Below, piece after piece: positions 16,497 to 24,821 of a DNA stretch of 64,000 nucleotides. Below the pieces are notes generated by a model. The model had not been told where the DNA came from. It worked only from the letters and a program-made list of their open reading frames with translations, and did no database searches. Both the position numbers and the translations under genes were made by a program. The stretch is from Methylobacterium radiotolerans JCM 2831 (lineage in GTDB: Bacteria; Pseudomonadota; Alphaproteobacteria; Rhizobiales; Beijerinckiaceae), in assembly GCF_000019725.1 (NCBI RefSeq), contig NC_010510.1:214501-278500 (forward strand). The letters run 5' to 3'. Each line of letters starts with the position of its first letter. Position 1 is the first letter of the stretch.

Positions 16497-17438
16497 TCAG
16501 CGCTCCGTGAGGTGGCGGCGGACGGCCTGGGCCGTGACGGCGGAGACGCGCACGTTCGATTCCTGCGTCACCCCGGCGATGTGCGGCGTGAGGATCAGGT
16601 TCGGCACGTCCGCGAAGACGGCGCCCGCCGCCGCGTCGAGGGGCTCCCGGTCGAACACGTCCAGCGCCGCGCCGCCGAGATGGCCGGAGCGCAGGGCTCG
16701 CGCCACGGCGGCCTCGTCCACCACGCCGCCCCTCGCCGCGTTGATCAGGATCGCGCCCTTCGGCATCCGCGCCAGCGCCGCCGCGTCGATCAGGCCGCGG
16801 GTCCGATCGGTGAGCGGCACGTGCAGCGAGAGCACGTCGCTCTGGGCGATCAGCGCGTCGAGCGCCCGGCTCTGCACGGGACCGGTGGCCGGGTTCCAGG
16901 CCGGGTCGTCCGCGGCCACGAACGGGTCGTGGGCGGCGACCGCCATGCCGAGCGCCGCCGCCCGCCGGGCGGTCTCGCGGGCGATGGCGCCGAAGCCCAC
17001 GAGGCCGAGGCGCTGGCCGGCGATCTCGCGGCCCATCAGGGCGTTGCGCGGCCACGCGCCGGCGGCGACGGCGGCGCTCGCCCCGTAGGCGCCGCGCAGG
17101 AGCAGCAGCGCGGAGGCGATGACGTACTCGGCGACCGCGCCGTCGTTGGCGCCGGTGGCCGGGTAGACCGCGATGCCGCGCGCCCGGCAGGCGGGGAGGT
17201 CGATGTTGTCGAGGCCGACGCCGAGGCGGCCGACGACCGTGAGGTCGCGGGCGGCGTCGAGCAGGGCGCCGCGGACCTGCGTCCGGTTGCGCACGATCAG
17301 GGCGTCGGCCCGGGCGGCGGCGGCGGCGAGGTCCTCCGGCCGGTCGACGAGGCCGGGATCGTACACCACGTCGAGGCCGGCGAGCTCGGCCGCGATCGCG
17401 GCCTCGTCCATGAACTCGCTGATGATGACCTTGGGCAT
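16497..17438 (-). CDS. slcC: (S)-3-sulfolactate dehydrogenase, D-isomer 2-hydroxyacid dehydrogenase family
   Basis: The 313-residue protein starts MPKVIISEFMDEAAI, typical of SlcC. The Rossmann motif is GFGAIA (148-153) and the catalytic triad R236 (NAARGG), E265 (DREP) and H286 (TPHIAG) is complete. SlcC oxidises (S)-3-sulfolactate to sulfopyruvate with NAD (EC 1.1.1.310). Context supports this over phosphoglycerate dehydrogenase: it lies between dctA and comC in a suyAB operon, and lacks the C-terminal regulatory domains of SerA. The gap to dctA is 12 bases. Confidence 0.85.
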   Translation of the reverse strand: MPKVIISEFMDEAAIAAELAGLDVVYDPGLVDRPEDLAAAAARADALIVRNRTQVRGALLDAARDLTVVGRLGVGLDNIDLPACRARGIAVYPATGANDGAVAEYVIASALLLLRGAYGASAAVAAGAWPRNALMGREIAGQRLGLVGFGAIARETARRAAALGMAVAAHDPFVAADDPAWNPATGPVQSRALDALIAQSDVLSLHVPLTDRTRGLIDAAALARMPKGAILINAARGGVVDEAAVARALRSGHLGGAALDVFDREPLDAAAGAVFADVPNLILTPHIAGVTQESNVRVSAVTAQAVRRHLTER

Positions 17439-17450
17439 GGTGAATCCTTC

Positions 17451-18815
17451 TCAGGTCGCCGGCACGGCAGCGGGGAGGGGGCGGCGGAAGGCCGCCGCCG
17501 GCTCGCGGGCGGGGATCGCGTCCGCGGCCTCGCCGTCGTCGTCGAGGAGGTCGAGGTTCGGGGTGATGCGGCCGTCGAGCACCGCCCGGGCGTGGGCGAG
17601 GTCGATCTTGCCCTCCCAGCGGGCGATCACGAGGGTCGCCACCATGTTGCCGACCGCGTTGGTCACGCAGCGCAGCTCGTTCAGGATGCGGTCCACCCCG
17701 ATGATCAGCGCGATGCCCGCCACCGGCAGGAGCTGCGAGGCCTGGAGCGTCGCCGCGAGCACGAACAGGATGGCGCCGGCCACGCCCGCCACGCCCTTCG
17801 AGGTCACCAGCGCGATGGCGAGGATGCCGAGCTCCTGCTCCCAGGTCAGCGGCACGTTGAGGGCCTGGGCGATGAAGCCGATCGCCATGGTCAGGTAGAT
17901 GCACGAGCCGTCCATGTTGAAGGACAGGCCGGCCGGCATCACGAGGCCGGTGACGCTCTTGTCGACCCCGAGCCCGTTGAGCTTGGCCATGATCCGCGGC
18001 AGCACCGATTCCGAGCTCGTGGTGCCGAGCAGGATGAACAGCTCCTCGCGGCTGTACCGGAACAGCTTCCACAGGCTCAGGCCGACGTAGAAGCGCATCA
18101 CGCCGCCGAGGAAGACCGCGATGAACACGATGAAGGTCAGGTAGAGCGAGACGATCAGCATCCCGTACTGGGCGAGAATGCCGAGCCCGAACTTGCCGAT
18201 GGTGAAGGCCATCGCGCCGAAGGCGCCGACGGGGGCGAAGTGCATGATCAGGCCGACGACCTTCATCAGCACGTCGCCGAAGGCGTGGACCACCTTGAGC
18301 GGGAACTCGCCGCGCCGGCCCAGCATCGCGAGCCCCATGCCGACGAGCACCGAGAAGAACATCACCTGGATCAGGTCGCCCTTGGCGAAGGCGTCGACCG
18401 CGCTGTGCGGGATGATGTTGGCGACGATCTCCATCGGCGACTGCGCGTGGGCCTTGCTGGCGATGCCGGCCACGAGCTTGGCGTCGAGGCTGTCGACCGT
18501 GGCGTTCACGCCATCGCCCGGCCGCAGCAGGTTGACGAACAGGAGGCCCGCGGCGAGCGCCACCGTCGTGGCGACCTCGAAGTACAGGATGGTCTTCAGG
18601 CCCATCCGGCCGACGCTCTTCATGTCGCCGACGTGCGCGATGCCGACCACGACCGTGCAGAAGATGACGGGGGCGACGATCATCTTGATCAGGTTGATGA
18701 ACATGTCGCCGAGGATCTTGCAGCCCACCGCGAAGTCGGGCGCGACCACGCCGACGCCGATGCCCAGCGCGATGCCGAGCAGAACCTGGCCGTAGATCGA
18801 CCGGAGCAGCCTCAT
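17451..18815 (-). CDS. dctA: DctA-type dicarboxylate/cation symporter, probable sulfolactate importer
   Basis: The start MRLLRSIYGQVLLGI at 18815 has GAGGA upstream; 454 residues, the normal DctA length. The serine-rich hairpin LLGTTSSESVLPRIM and the substrate/cation motifs GLSFNMDGSCIYLTM and LNELRCVTNAVGN are conserved, as is LIKMIVAPVIFCTVV early on. The family imports succinate, fumarate, malate and related anions with protons or sodium. It sits inside the operon between suyB and slcC. Known sulfolactate degraders use other transporters (TTT or TRAP-like types), so here DctA is the likely sulfolactate carrier by position. The C-terminus has a 40-residue proline/alanine tail. Confidence 0.9.
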   Translation of the reverse strand: MRLLRSIYGQVLLGIALGIGVGVVAPDFAVGCKILGDMFINLIKMIVAPVIFCTVVVGIAHVGDMKSVGRMGLKTILYFEVATTVALAAGLLFVNLLRPGDGVNATVDSLDAKLVAGIASKAHAQSPMEIVANIIPHSAVDAFAKGDLIQVMFFSVLVGMGLAMLGRRGEFPLKVVHAFGDVLMKVVGLIMHFAPVGAFGAMAFTIGKFGLGILAQYGMLIVSLYLTFIVFIAVFLGGVMRFYVGLSLWKLFRYSREELFILLGTTSSESVLPRIMAKLNGLGVDKSVTGLVMPAGLSFNMDGSCIYLTMAIGFIAQALNVPLTWEQELGILAIALVTSKGVAGVAGAILFVLAATLQASQLLPVAGIALIIGVDRILNELRCVTNAVGNMVATLVIARWEGKIDLAHARAVLDGRITPNLDLLDDDGEAADAIPAREPAAAFRRPLPAAVPAT

Positions 18816-18967
18816 GCGTTCCTCCACTGTGACGGGACGGAGGCCGCCGCGGTTTCGCCCGCAGTCGTGCGCTCCCTCGTGGTCCTGAACCCCGTGGCGT
18901 CGGGGCGGCACCCGCGGACCGGTTCGCGGTCCGCGGGCGCGGGACGTGTGCGTCGGCGACTCGCGCG

Positions 18968-20254
18968 TCAGGCGCTGCGGTAGAGCTTCGTCATCACGAA
19001 TTCCCGGTGGCCGAGGGACTCGGCCGCCGTGAGCCGGCCGTTGGCGGTGCGCACCACCATGTCGATGAGCGCGTCGCCGGCCTGCGGGATCGTCATCTCG
19101 CGGGTGAGCACGCCCGACACGTCGACGTCGATGTGCTCGCCCATGGTCCGCACGGTGCGGGGATTGCCGGTGATCTTGATCACCGGGACGATCGGGTTGC
19201 CGATCACGTTGCCCTGGCCGGTCGGGAAGGTGTGGACCACGTAGCCGGCCGCCGCCATCAGGGTCACGCACTCGGCCGCCGCCGAGGACGTGTCCATGAA
19301 GTAGAGGCCGGGCCCCTTGGTGGGCGCCTCCGCGGGCTGCAGCGCGTCGATGAACCGGCATTCGTGGCCGATCTTCTCCAGGTTTCCGAGCGCCTTCTCC
19401 TCGATCGTCGTCAGGCCGCCCGCGATGTTGCCCTTGGTCGGCTGCGAGTCGGACAGGTCGTCGGTCTTGTGGGCTTCGATCACGTCGTCCTGGTAGGCCT
19501 TCCACATGGCGTACCACTTGTCGGAGACTTCGGGACTGATCGCCCGCTCGCGGCACAGGTGCTCGGCGCCGGTGATCTCGGAGGTCTCGCCGAACACCCC
19601 GTAGATCCCGTGCGGGATCAGCTTGTCGTACATGTTGCCGACGGTGGGGCAGGAGGCGAGGCCGGTGGTGGTGTCGGACTCGCCGCACTTGGTCGAGACC
19701 CAGAGGTCGGCGATCGGGCATTCCTCGCGCTGGAGCTCGGTGGCCCACTGCACGAAGCGCTTGGCCTGGTAGCTCGCCTTGGCGACGATCGCGATGTCGC
19801 CGTGGCCCTCGATGCCGAAGCCGACGACCGGCTTGCCGGTCCTGGCGATGCCCTCGACCACGCGGTTGGTCCACTGGTCCTCGATGCCGATCACCACGAC
19901 GGCGGCGACGTTCGGGTTCGAGCCGATCCCGATCAGGGTGCGGAAGTGGAGATCCAGATCCTCGCCGAACTGGAGCCGGCCGTAGGCGTGGGGCAGCGCC
20001 ATCGTGCCCTTCACGTTGTTGGCGACCGCCTCGCAGGCGGCGTTGGACAGATCGTCCAGCGGCAGGAGCACGACGTGGTTGCGCACGCCGACCCGGCCGT
20101 TCTCCCGGCGCCAGCCCATGAAGGTGGCGGCCGTGTAGTTCTCCGAGGCCCGCTCGGTCGCGAGCGCCTTCGTGGCGAACTGATCGGGGGCACCGCCGAC
20201 GAAGGGGGTGGCGATCTCGTGTTCGAGCTGAGCGGCTTCCTTGAACATCGTCAC
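18968..20254 (-). CDS. suyB: (R)-sulfolactate sulfo-lyase, large subunit
   Basis: The 428-residue protein belongs to the UxaA/altronate dehydratase C-terminal family: [53 protein letters not shown] and [20 protein letters not shown]. SuyB with SuyA forms the iron-dependent lyase that eliminates sulfite from (R)-3-sulfolactate to give pyruvate (EC 4.4.1.24). The partner SuyA gene ends one base upstream, and slcC/comC in the same operon identify the substrate, distinguishing it from altronate or galactarate dehydratase. The cysteines in KCGES and ASCPT are candidate metal ligands. A 150-base gap separates it from dctA. Confidence 0.9.
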   Translation of the reverse strand: MTMFKEAAQLEHEIATPFVGGAPDQFATKALATERASENYTAATFMGWRRENGRVGVRNHVVLLPLDDLSNAACEAVANNVKGTMALPHAYGRLQFGEDLDLHFRTLIGIGSNPNVAAVVVIGIEDQWTNRVVEGIARTGKPVVGFGIEGHGDIAIVAKASYQAKRFVQWATELQREECPIADLWVSTKCGESDTTTGLASCPTVGNMYDKLIPHGIYGVFGETSEITGAEHLCRERAISPEVSDKWYAMWKAYQDDVIEAHKTDDLSDSQPTKGNIAGGLTTIEEKALGNLEKIGHECRFIDALQPAEAPTKGPGLYFMDTSSAAAECVTLMAAAGYVVHTFPTGQGNVIGNPIVPVIKITGNPRTVRTMGEHIDVDVSGVLTREMTIPQAGDALIDMVVRTANGRLTAAESLGHREFVMTKLYRSA

Positions 20255-20255
20255 C

Positions 20256-20573
20256 TCACCAGCGCTTCGTCTTGACGTTGTGGACGTGGACGTGCTCGCC
20301 CTTGGCGACGTCCTTGATGACCTTGCCGATGTCCTGGCCGTACTTGATGGCCGTGTCGCCCGCCTTCAGGTCGGTGAGCGCCACCTTGTGGCCGATCGGG
20401 ATGTCGTGGCGGACGGCGACCTCGAAGGTGATGTCGTTCTCGGTGACCACCCCGAAAGCGTCGGTGTCCGCGCTCAGGCCCTCGATCACCGCGACGGCGA
20501 CGTTGTCCTGGGGGGAGTGGGCGAGAAGATGCGGCTTGCGGTGCCCCGCGCCGGACGCGGCGTGGCTGCTCAT
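20256..20573 (-). CDS. suyA: (R)-sulfolactate sulfo-lyase, small subunit
   Basis: This 105-residue SAF-domain protein ([20 protein letters not shown] near the start, then [20 protein letters not shown] and [20 protein letters not shown]) is the SuyA subunit, equivalent to the N-terminal domain of UxaA. It is first in the operon; the palindrome at 20617-20630 sits 44 bases before its ATG, where an operator would control transcription. With SuyB it releases sulfite from sulfolactate. RBS: AGGAGGACCGC-ATG, a good Shine-Dalgarno. Confidence 0.9.
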   Translation of the reverse strand: MSSHAASGAGHRKPHLLAHSPQDNVAVAVIEGLSADTDAFGVVTENDITFEVAVRHDIPIGHKVALTDLKAGDTAIKYGQDIGKVIKDVAKGEHVHVHNVKTKRW

Positions 20574-20616
20574 GCGGTCCTCCTGACGGTGGTCGTCGGC
20601 TTCTCGGCGGCGACTA

Positions 20617-20630
20617 GTCTTATATAAGAC
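20617..20630. promoter_or_regulatory. Perfect palindrome, probable GntR operator for suyA
   Basis: GTCTTATATAAGAC is a perfect 14-bp dyad, 44 bp upstream of the suyA start codon, in otherwise very GC-rich DNA. The core TCTTATATAAGA recurs exactly at 21008-21019 before the divergent exporter gene. Size and symmetry fit HutC/UTRA-type GntR regulators. Assignment to the cluster's GntR protein is inferred. Confidence 0.7.
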
Positions 20631-20862
20631 CTATGATATTGCCGTCGTCAACGGCCGATTGAGGGGCGGAGGTGATTTCGCGGGCTCGGGGGACGGCACC
20701 GCAGGTCGCCCGCCTCGCTCAGGCTTCCGGGCCCGCACGCGTCTGCCGGACATCAGGCGCCCGCGAGACAGGCGTAAGTCCGTCTTCCCTTGCTGGGCGA
20801 AGCGAGGGAGAAGGGGGGCTGGATCGCGCGCGAGGGTGCCTCCTGTCCCGCCCCACCTCCGG

Positions 20863-20885
20863 CTCCTCCCCATAAGGGGGAGGAG
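20863..20885. repeat. REP-like GC-rich inverted repeat
   Basis: CTCCTCCCC, a short ATAA-containing loop and GGGGGAGGAG form a strong hairpin. The composition (CTCCTCCC/GGGAGGAG) resembles the repeats at 27265, 27337 and 58891, so it is probably a member of a dispersed extragenic palindrome family. Confidence 0.5.
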
Positions 20886-21007
20886 AGCGCGTGGCGGCCG
20901 GTGGGGTGCGAACAGGAAAGGCCGCGCAGAGGGGGGGCGCGCGCGATATATCCGGGTGGCCCGTCCGATCCGGCGCGCGAGTCGCGCGCCTTGCCCCAGG
21001 CGGCAAC

Positions 21008-21019
21008 TCTTATATAAGA
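21008..21019. promoter_or_regulatory. Second TCTTATATAAGA palindrome, upstream of the exporter gene
   Basis: An exact copy of the 12-bp core found before suyA lies about 100 bp upstream of the exporter start, followed by TATATG. The two sites, one per divergent unit, suggest coordinated control of sulfite release and sulfite export. Confidence 0.65.
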
Positions 21020-21117
21020 TATATGCAGATGAAACCCGCCTCCGGCGGGAGACGGGCCGGGAGGACGAGGATGGCGGGTGCGCGCGCGGATGGCCTCGGC
21101 CCGGCCGGGCACGCCCG

Positions 21118-21864
21118 GTGAACGAGACGCTCCTGCTCATCCTGTGCGTCGGCTGCGCCGGCGTGATCTCGGGCCTGACGGGCTTCGCCTTCGCGCTGAT
21201 CGCCTCGGGCACCCTGCTGTCGATCCGCACGCCCGTCGAGGCGACCGCCCTGGTGCTCGTCTGCAGCATCCTCTCGCAGGTGATCTCGATCCTGCGCCTG
21301 CGGACCTGGCCGCCGCGGGGCACCGCCTTCGCGATGATCCTGCCGGGCCTCGTCGGCGCGCCGATCGGCATCCACCTGCTGCACGACCTCGATCCGCGCT
21401 GCATCAAGGTCGCGATCGGCGCCTTCCTGGTCCTGTACAGCGGCGGGGTCGCCCTGCTGCGCGCCGATTACCGGGTCGGCTTCGGCAATCGCTGGAGCGA
21501 CGGCGCGATCGGCTTCCTGGGCGGCGTGCTGGGCGGCATCGCCGGCCTGTCCGGGGCGCTGCCGACGGCCTGGAGCCTCGTGCGCGGCTGGGATCCGCGC
21601 ACCCAGCGGGCGGTCTACCAGTCCTTCACCCTGGTGATGCAGGTCTGGGCCCTGACGATCCTGGTCACTCTCGACCCGATCCCGCCCGAGCTCGTCGGCG
21701 ACCTCGCCCTGGCGCTGCCGGTGGTGCTGGTGAGCGTGCTGGCCGGGCTCGCGCTGTTCGCGCGGATCGACCAGCGGCGCTTCCGCACCCTGGTCCTGGC
21801 GCTGCTCGCGGCGATCGGGCTGACCACCACGGCGCTGGCGCTCCCCGGCCTGCTGCAGGGCTGA
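21118..21864 (+). CDS. TauE/SafE-family exporter, probable sulfite exporter
   Basis: A GTG at 21118 gives VNETLLLILCVGCAGVISGL and 248 residues with about eight membrane segments; the frame extends further upstream but without protein-like sequence. GVISGLTGFAFALIASGTLL and GFLGGVLGGIAGLSGALPTA are the two half-repeat signatures of TauE/SafE (DUF81). Members next to sulfonate catabolic genes are proposed to export sulfite or sulfoacetate. Divergent from suyAB and sharing its palindrome, it most likely removes the sulfite made by SuyAB, especially as the neighbouring sulfite dehydrogenase genes are broken. Confidence 0.82.
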   Translation: MNETLLLILCVGCAGVISGLTGFAFALIASGTLLSIRTPVEATALVLVCSILSQVISILRLRTWPPRGTAFAMILPGLVGAPIGIHLLHDLDPRCIKVAIGAFLVLYSGGVALLRADYRVGFGNRWSDGAIGFLGGVLGGIAGLSGALPTAWSLVRGWDPRTQRAVYQSFTLVMQVWALTILVTLDPIPPELVGDLALALPVVLVSVLAGLALFARIDQRRFRTLVLALLAAIGLTTTALALPGLLQG

Positions 21865-21882
21865 GGCGGCCGCCGCGACGGG

Positions 21883-22887
21883 TCAGCTCCCGTCCCGGGC
21901 GTGGACGCCCGCGAGAAACAGGTCCTTCCAGCTCTCCGGCCGGCGGCGGATCGTGCCGGTGCGGGCCATGAAGGCGGCGACCTTGCCGACCGCCCGGGGC
22001 GTCGCCGTGAAGGAGACCTGCGGGTCGTTCAGGATCTCGGTGATCAACCCGGCATCGCTCCCGTCGCGGGCGAGCCGGACGTAGGCGCGCGCCGCCTCCG
22101 GCGGGTCGGCTGCGATCGCGGCGAGCGCCTCGTCCAGGGCGGCACCGAAGGCCGCGACGACCCGGGGGCTGACGCTCGCGAAGGAGCCGGAGGTCCAGAC
22201 AACGTTGAAGGTCGAGGGCTCGCCCAGCACGTCGAAGCTGTTCAGCACCGTGCGGATGCCGGGCCGGCGCAGTTCCAGCTCCTGGATCGGGGCGGCGGTG
22301 AAATGCGCCGTCACCTCGGTTCCTCCGAGGAGCGCCGCCATCCCGTCGGGATGCGACAGGGTGACGGTGAGCCGGTCGAGGTCGTTGCGGCAGGCCGCGC
22401 CGAGTTCCTTCTCGGCCGCCATCTGCAGGAACATCGCCTGGACCGAGACCTTCACGGCGGGGAGCGCGATCTTGTCCCGATCGGTGAAGTCCGCGAGCGT
22501 GCGCACCTTCGGGTTGCTGGTGTTCATCAGGAGCGGCATGCTGTTCATCGCCGCCACGCCCTTCACGGCCATGGCGGTGCCCTCCGTCTTCGACCAGAGC
22601 AGCACGAGGGGCGGCACGCCGCCGGCCGCGAACTGGATCTGCCCGGAGAGCAGCGCGTCGTTCATGGCGGCCCCGCCCGCGAGGGTGAGGTAGCGGGCCT
22701 GGAGCCCCGCCACGCCGCGGGCCATCGCCGCCTTCTGGAGCAGGCCCTGCTCCTCCATCAGCATCAGCGGCAGGTGGCCGAGGCTCGGCTGACGGGCGAT
22801 CGCCACGGCGCCGGCCTCCTCGGCCCGCCCCGGGACGGGGCTCGCCAGGAGCGCCGCGGCCCCGGCCAGAACGTCGCGTCTGCGCAT
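21883..22887 (-). CDS. TauA/SsuA-like ABC substrate-binding protein (second copy)
   Basis: The 334-residue protein starts MRRRDVLAGAAALLASPVPG, a twin-arginine-like export signal ending near RAEEA, after a GGAGGGG ribosome site. The mature part is of the NMT1/TauA/SsuA type (QPSLGHLPLMLMEEQGLLQK, FAAGGVPPLVLLWSKTEGT, TGTIRRRPESWKDLF). It is a clear paralogue of the protein at 29776-30801; shared phrases include EEQGLLQKA/EEQGLLEKQ, LLSGQIQFAAGGV/LLSGNLDLASGGV and NSFDVLGEPSTFNVVW/DSYDVMGGPHTFNLVW. No permease or ATPase is nearby. It is the last gene of the operon, about 300 bases beyond the TPP enzyme gene, with a REP-like element between. Confidence 0.82.
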   Translation of the reverse strand: MRRRDVLAGAAALLASPVPGRAEEAGAVAIARQPSLGHLPLMLMEEQGLLQKAAMARGVAGLQARYLTLAGGAAMNDALLSGQIQFAAGGVPPLVLLWSKTEGTAMAVKGVAAMNSMPLLMNTSNPKVRTLADFTDRDKIALPAVKVSVQAMFLQMAAEKELGAACRNDLDRLTVTLSHPDGMAALLGGTEVTAHFTAAPIQELELRRPGIRTVLNSFDVLGEPSTFNVVWTSGSFASVSPRVVAAFGAALDEALAAIAADPPEAARAYVRLARDGSDAGLITEILNDPQVSFTATPRAVGKVAAFMARTGTIRRRPESWKDLFLAGVHARDGS

Positions 22888-22944
22888 GATCCCCTCCCGA
22901 GCCGGCTACCACGCTCGAACACGTTCCTCGGGGACGAGCGCGAC

Positions 22945-23017
22945 GCCCCCTCTCCCCGCGCGCGCCCCGCCGTCCGTGAGGGACGCGAAGGCGTAGCCCG
23001 AGCGGCGGGGAGGGGGC
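22945..23017. repeat. REP-like inverted repeat between the TPP enzyme and binding-protein genes
   Basis: GCCCCCTCTCCCCGC (22945-22959) pairs with GCGGGGAGGGGGC (23005-23017) across a roughly 45-base loop. It resembles the dispersed extragenic palindromes at 27265-27358 and lies in the 295-base spacer 22888-23182, which otherwise has no gene. It could also act as a transcription attenuator within the operon. Confidence 0.5.
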
Positions 23018-23182
23018 GATCCCGGGGGAGCCTCGTCCTGAATCGCCCCCTTCCCCTCGGCTGCTGCCTCGATGCGCCGACGACAGGGTCGTCACATCCC
23101 TCGCCCCGCAAGCGGGGCGCGGGGAATCTCAGCGGCCGTCGCCGGTGCAGCGGACGCGGTGTGAGTTCAAGGACCGACTCCC

Positions 23183-24808
23183 TCAGCCGGGGCGGCGGAT
23201 CACCGGCGCCGGCACGCTCTCGATCATCACGTTGACGCAGGCCGGCAGGCCGCTGGCCTGGGCCGCCTCCAGCGCCGCCGGGAAGGCGGCCGCCTCGGTC
23301 ACCAGCGCCCCGAAGCCGCCGAGCGCCTGGACCACCGTATCGTAGCGGGTCGGGAGCAGGTCGCAGTGGCGCGTCCGCTCGGGGCCGTAGCTGCGCAGCT
23401 GGATCTGGTGCTCGGCGTTCCAGCGCGCGTCGTTGCCCACCACGGCGATGAACGGGATCCGATAGCGCACGGCCGTGTCGAACTCGGCCATGTGGAAGCC
23501 GAAGGTGCCGTCGCCCAGGACCGCGACCACCGGGGCGCCGGGGCGCTCCAGGGCGGCGGCGAGCGCGAAGGGGATCGACGCGCCGATCGTGCCCGATACG
23601 CCGTTGATCAGCCGGCGCCCGGCGCGGACCAGGGCCTGGGGCCACTGCCCGATCTCGCCGCCGTCGCAGATCAGCGTGCCGTCGGGGTGGTCCTCCAGGA
23701 AAGCCGCGACCGCCCGGCACAGCTCCACCGGGTGCAGGCGCCCTTCGATCCCGCGCAGATCCGCCCAGGCGGGCGGCCGGTAGGCGAGGGCGGCCCGCGC
23801 GTCCCGATGCCAGGCCTCCCGGCGGGGGAGGGCGGTGGCGCGCGCGGTCAGCGCCGCCACCACCGGCCGCGGATCGGCGAGGCCCGAGACGGCGAGGCGG
23901 TCGGCCGGGGCGCGGGCGAGGAGCGCCGGATCGGGATCGACGATGGCGAAGCGGCAATCGGGCGCGAGGGCGGGCGCCGCGCCGAAGCGCAGGGTGAAAT
24001 CCAGCGGCTTGCCGAGGAGCACGAGGAGGTCGGCCCGCGCCAGCACCTCCGCGAAGGCGCCGAGCGCCGGGTCGTTGATCCCGCGCGGGCTCTCCATGCC
24101 GACGACCGGCAGACCGAGAGATTCCTCCAGCGCTGCCATCGCGGCCCGGCCGGAGCCGTCGCACAGGGCCGGACCGCAGGCGATCAGCGGCCGCTCCGCT
24201 CCGGCCAGCGCGGCGAGCAGGTCGGCCACGAGATCCGGTGCCGGCTCGGCGACCCGCAGGGCGGCCACCGCCCGGTCCGGGATCCGCACCGCGGCGGCGG
24301 GGACGGCCGTCTCCAGCAGGTCGACCGGCAGGCTCAGATGGACCGGACCGGGCCGCCCCTCCCGGGCGATCCGGAAGGCCCGGGCGAGGTCCGGCCCGAG
24401 GGAAGCCACCGAGCCGGCGGTCCAGGCGGCCTTGGTCATCGGCCGGGCGATGTCGGCCTGGGCGAGCTCCTGGAAGGCGCCGCGCCCGAGCTCGGAGAGC
24501 CCCGCATGGCCGGAGAGCAGCAGCACGGGGGAGTCCGCCGCGAGCGCCGTGGTGAGCGCCGCCGCGCCGTTGGTGTGGCCCTGCCCGCCGGTCACCAGGG
24601 CGACGCCGACCTCGCCGGTCAGCCGGCCCCAGGCGTCGGCCATGTGGACGCAGGCCGCCTCGTGGCGGACGTGGACGAGGCTGATCCCGGTCTCGAGCAG
24701 CGCGTCGAAGACCGGCATGATGTGGTTGCCCGACAGGGTGAAGATCCGGGTGACGCCGAGCGCCTCCAGGGTCCGGGCGACGATGTCGGCGCCGCGCAGG
24801 GTCTGCAT
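23183..24808 (-). CDS. Thiamine-diphosphate-dependent enzyme (acetolactate synthase-like fold)
   Basis: The start MQTLRGADIVARTLEALGV at 24808 gives 541 residues with the three domains of the POX/AHAS family. The activating glutamate is in HVRHEAACVHMADAWGR (about residue 50), and the cofactor motif begins GDGTFGFHMAEFDTA and ends VVGND, the usual GDG...N spacing. It is not a recognisable acetolactate synthase, Xsc (sulfoacetaldehyde acetyltransferase) or two-subunit ComDE sulfopyruvate decarboxylase. A 2-oxoacid decarboxylase or carboligase is expected; with SDH- and fumarase-like genes upstream it may act on the oxoacid their product leads to. Function is therefore inferred only at family level. 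Confidence 0.8.
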   Translation of the reverse strand: MQTLRGADIVARTLEALGVTRIFTLSGNHIMPVFDALLETGISLVHVRHEAACVHMADAWGRLTGEVGVALVTGGQGHTNGAAALTTALAADSPVLLLSGHAGLSELGRGAFQELAQADIARPMTKAAWTAGSVASLGPDLARAFRIAREGRPGPVHLSLPVDLLETAVPAAAVRIPDRAVAALRVAEPAPDLVADLLAALAGAERPLIACGPALCDGSGRAAMAALEESLGLPVVGMESPRGINDPALGAFAEVLARADLLVLLGKPLDFTLRFGAAPALAPDCRFAIVDPDPALLARAPADRLAVSGLADPRPVVAALTARATALPRREAWHRDARAALAYRPPAWADLRGIEGRLHPVELCRAVAAFLEDHPDGTLICDGGEIGQWPQALVRAGRRLINGVSGTIGASIPFALAAALERPGAPVVAVLGDGTFGFHMAEFDTAVRYRIPFIAVVGNDARWNAEHQIQLRSYGPERTRHCDLLPTRYDTVVQALGGFGALVTEAAAFPAALEAAQASGLPACVNVMIESVPAPVIRRPG

Positions 24809-24821
24809 GGACGGGCTCTCC

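Larger units (their letters stand above)
20574..21117. other. Divergent control region between suyA and the TauE-like exporter
   Basis: About 540 bases hold two copies of the TCTTATATAAGA dyad, one near each gene, and a GC-rich middle section with an inverted repeat (CTCCTCCCC...GGGGAGGAG near 20863-20885) of the REP-like kind seen elsewhere in the window. Open frames in this stretch on both strands have no recognisable protein. Confidence 0.55.

Noticed and set aside
20659..21117. Upstream extension of the TauE-like frame
   Set aside because: The residues before VNETLLLIL are Arg/Gly-rich and overlap the control region with palindromes; the membrane protein begins at the GTG.
23183..24808. 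TPP enzyme as sulfoacetaldehyde acetyltransferase (Xsc) or sulfopyruvate decarboxylase (ComDE)
   Set aside because: Its N-terminal and active-site text does not match Xsc as I know it, and ComDE proteins are shorter or split; the sulfonate context alone is not enough to name it.
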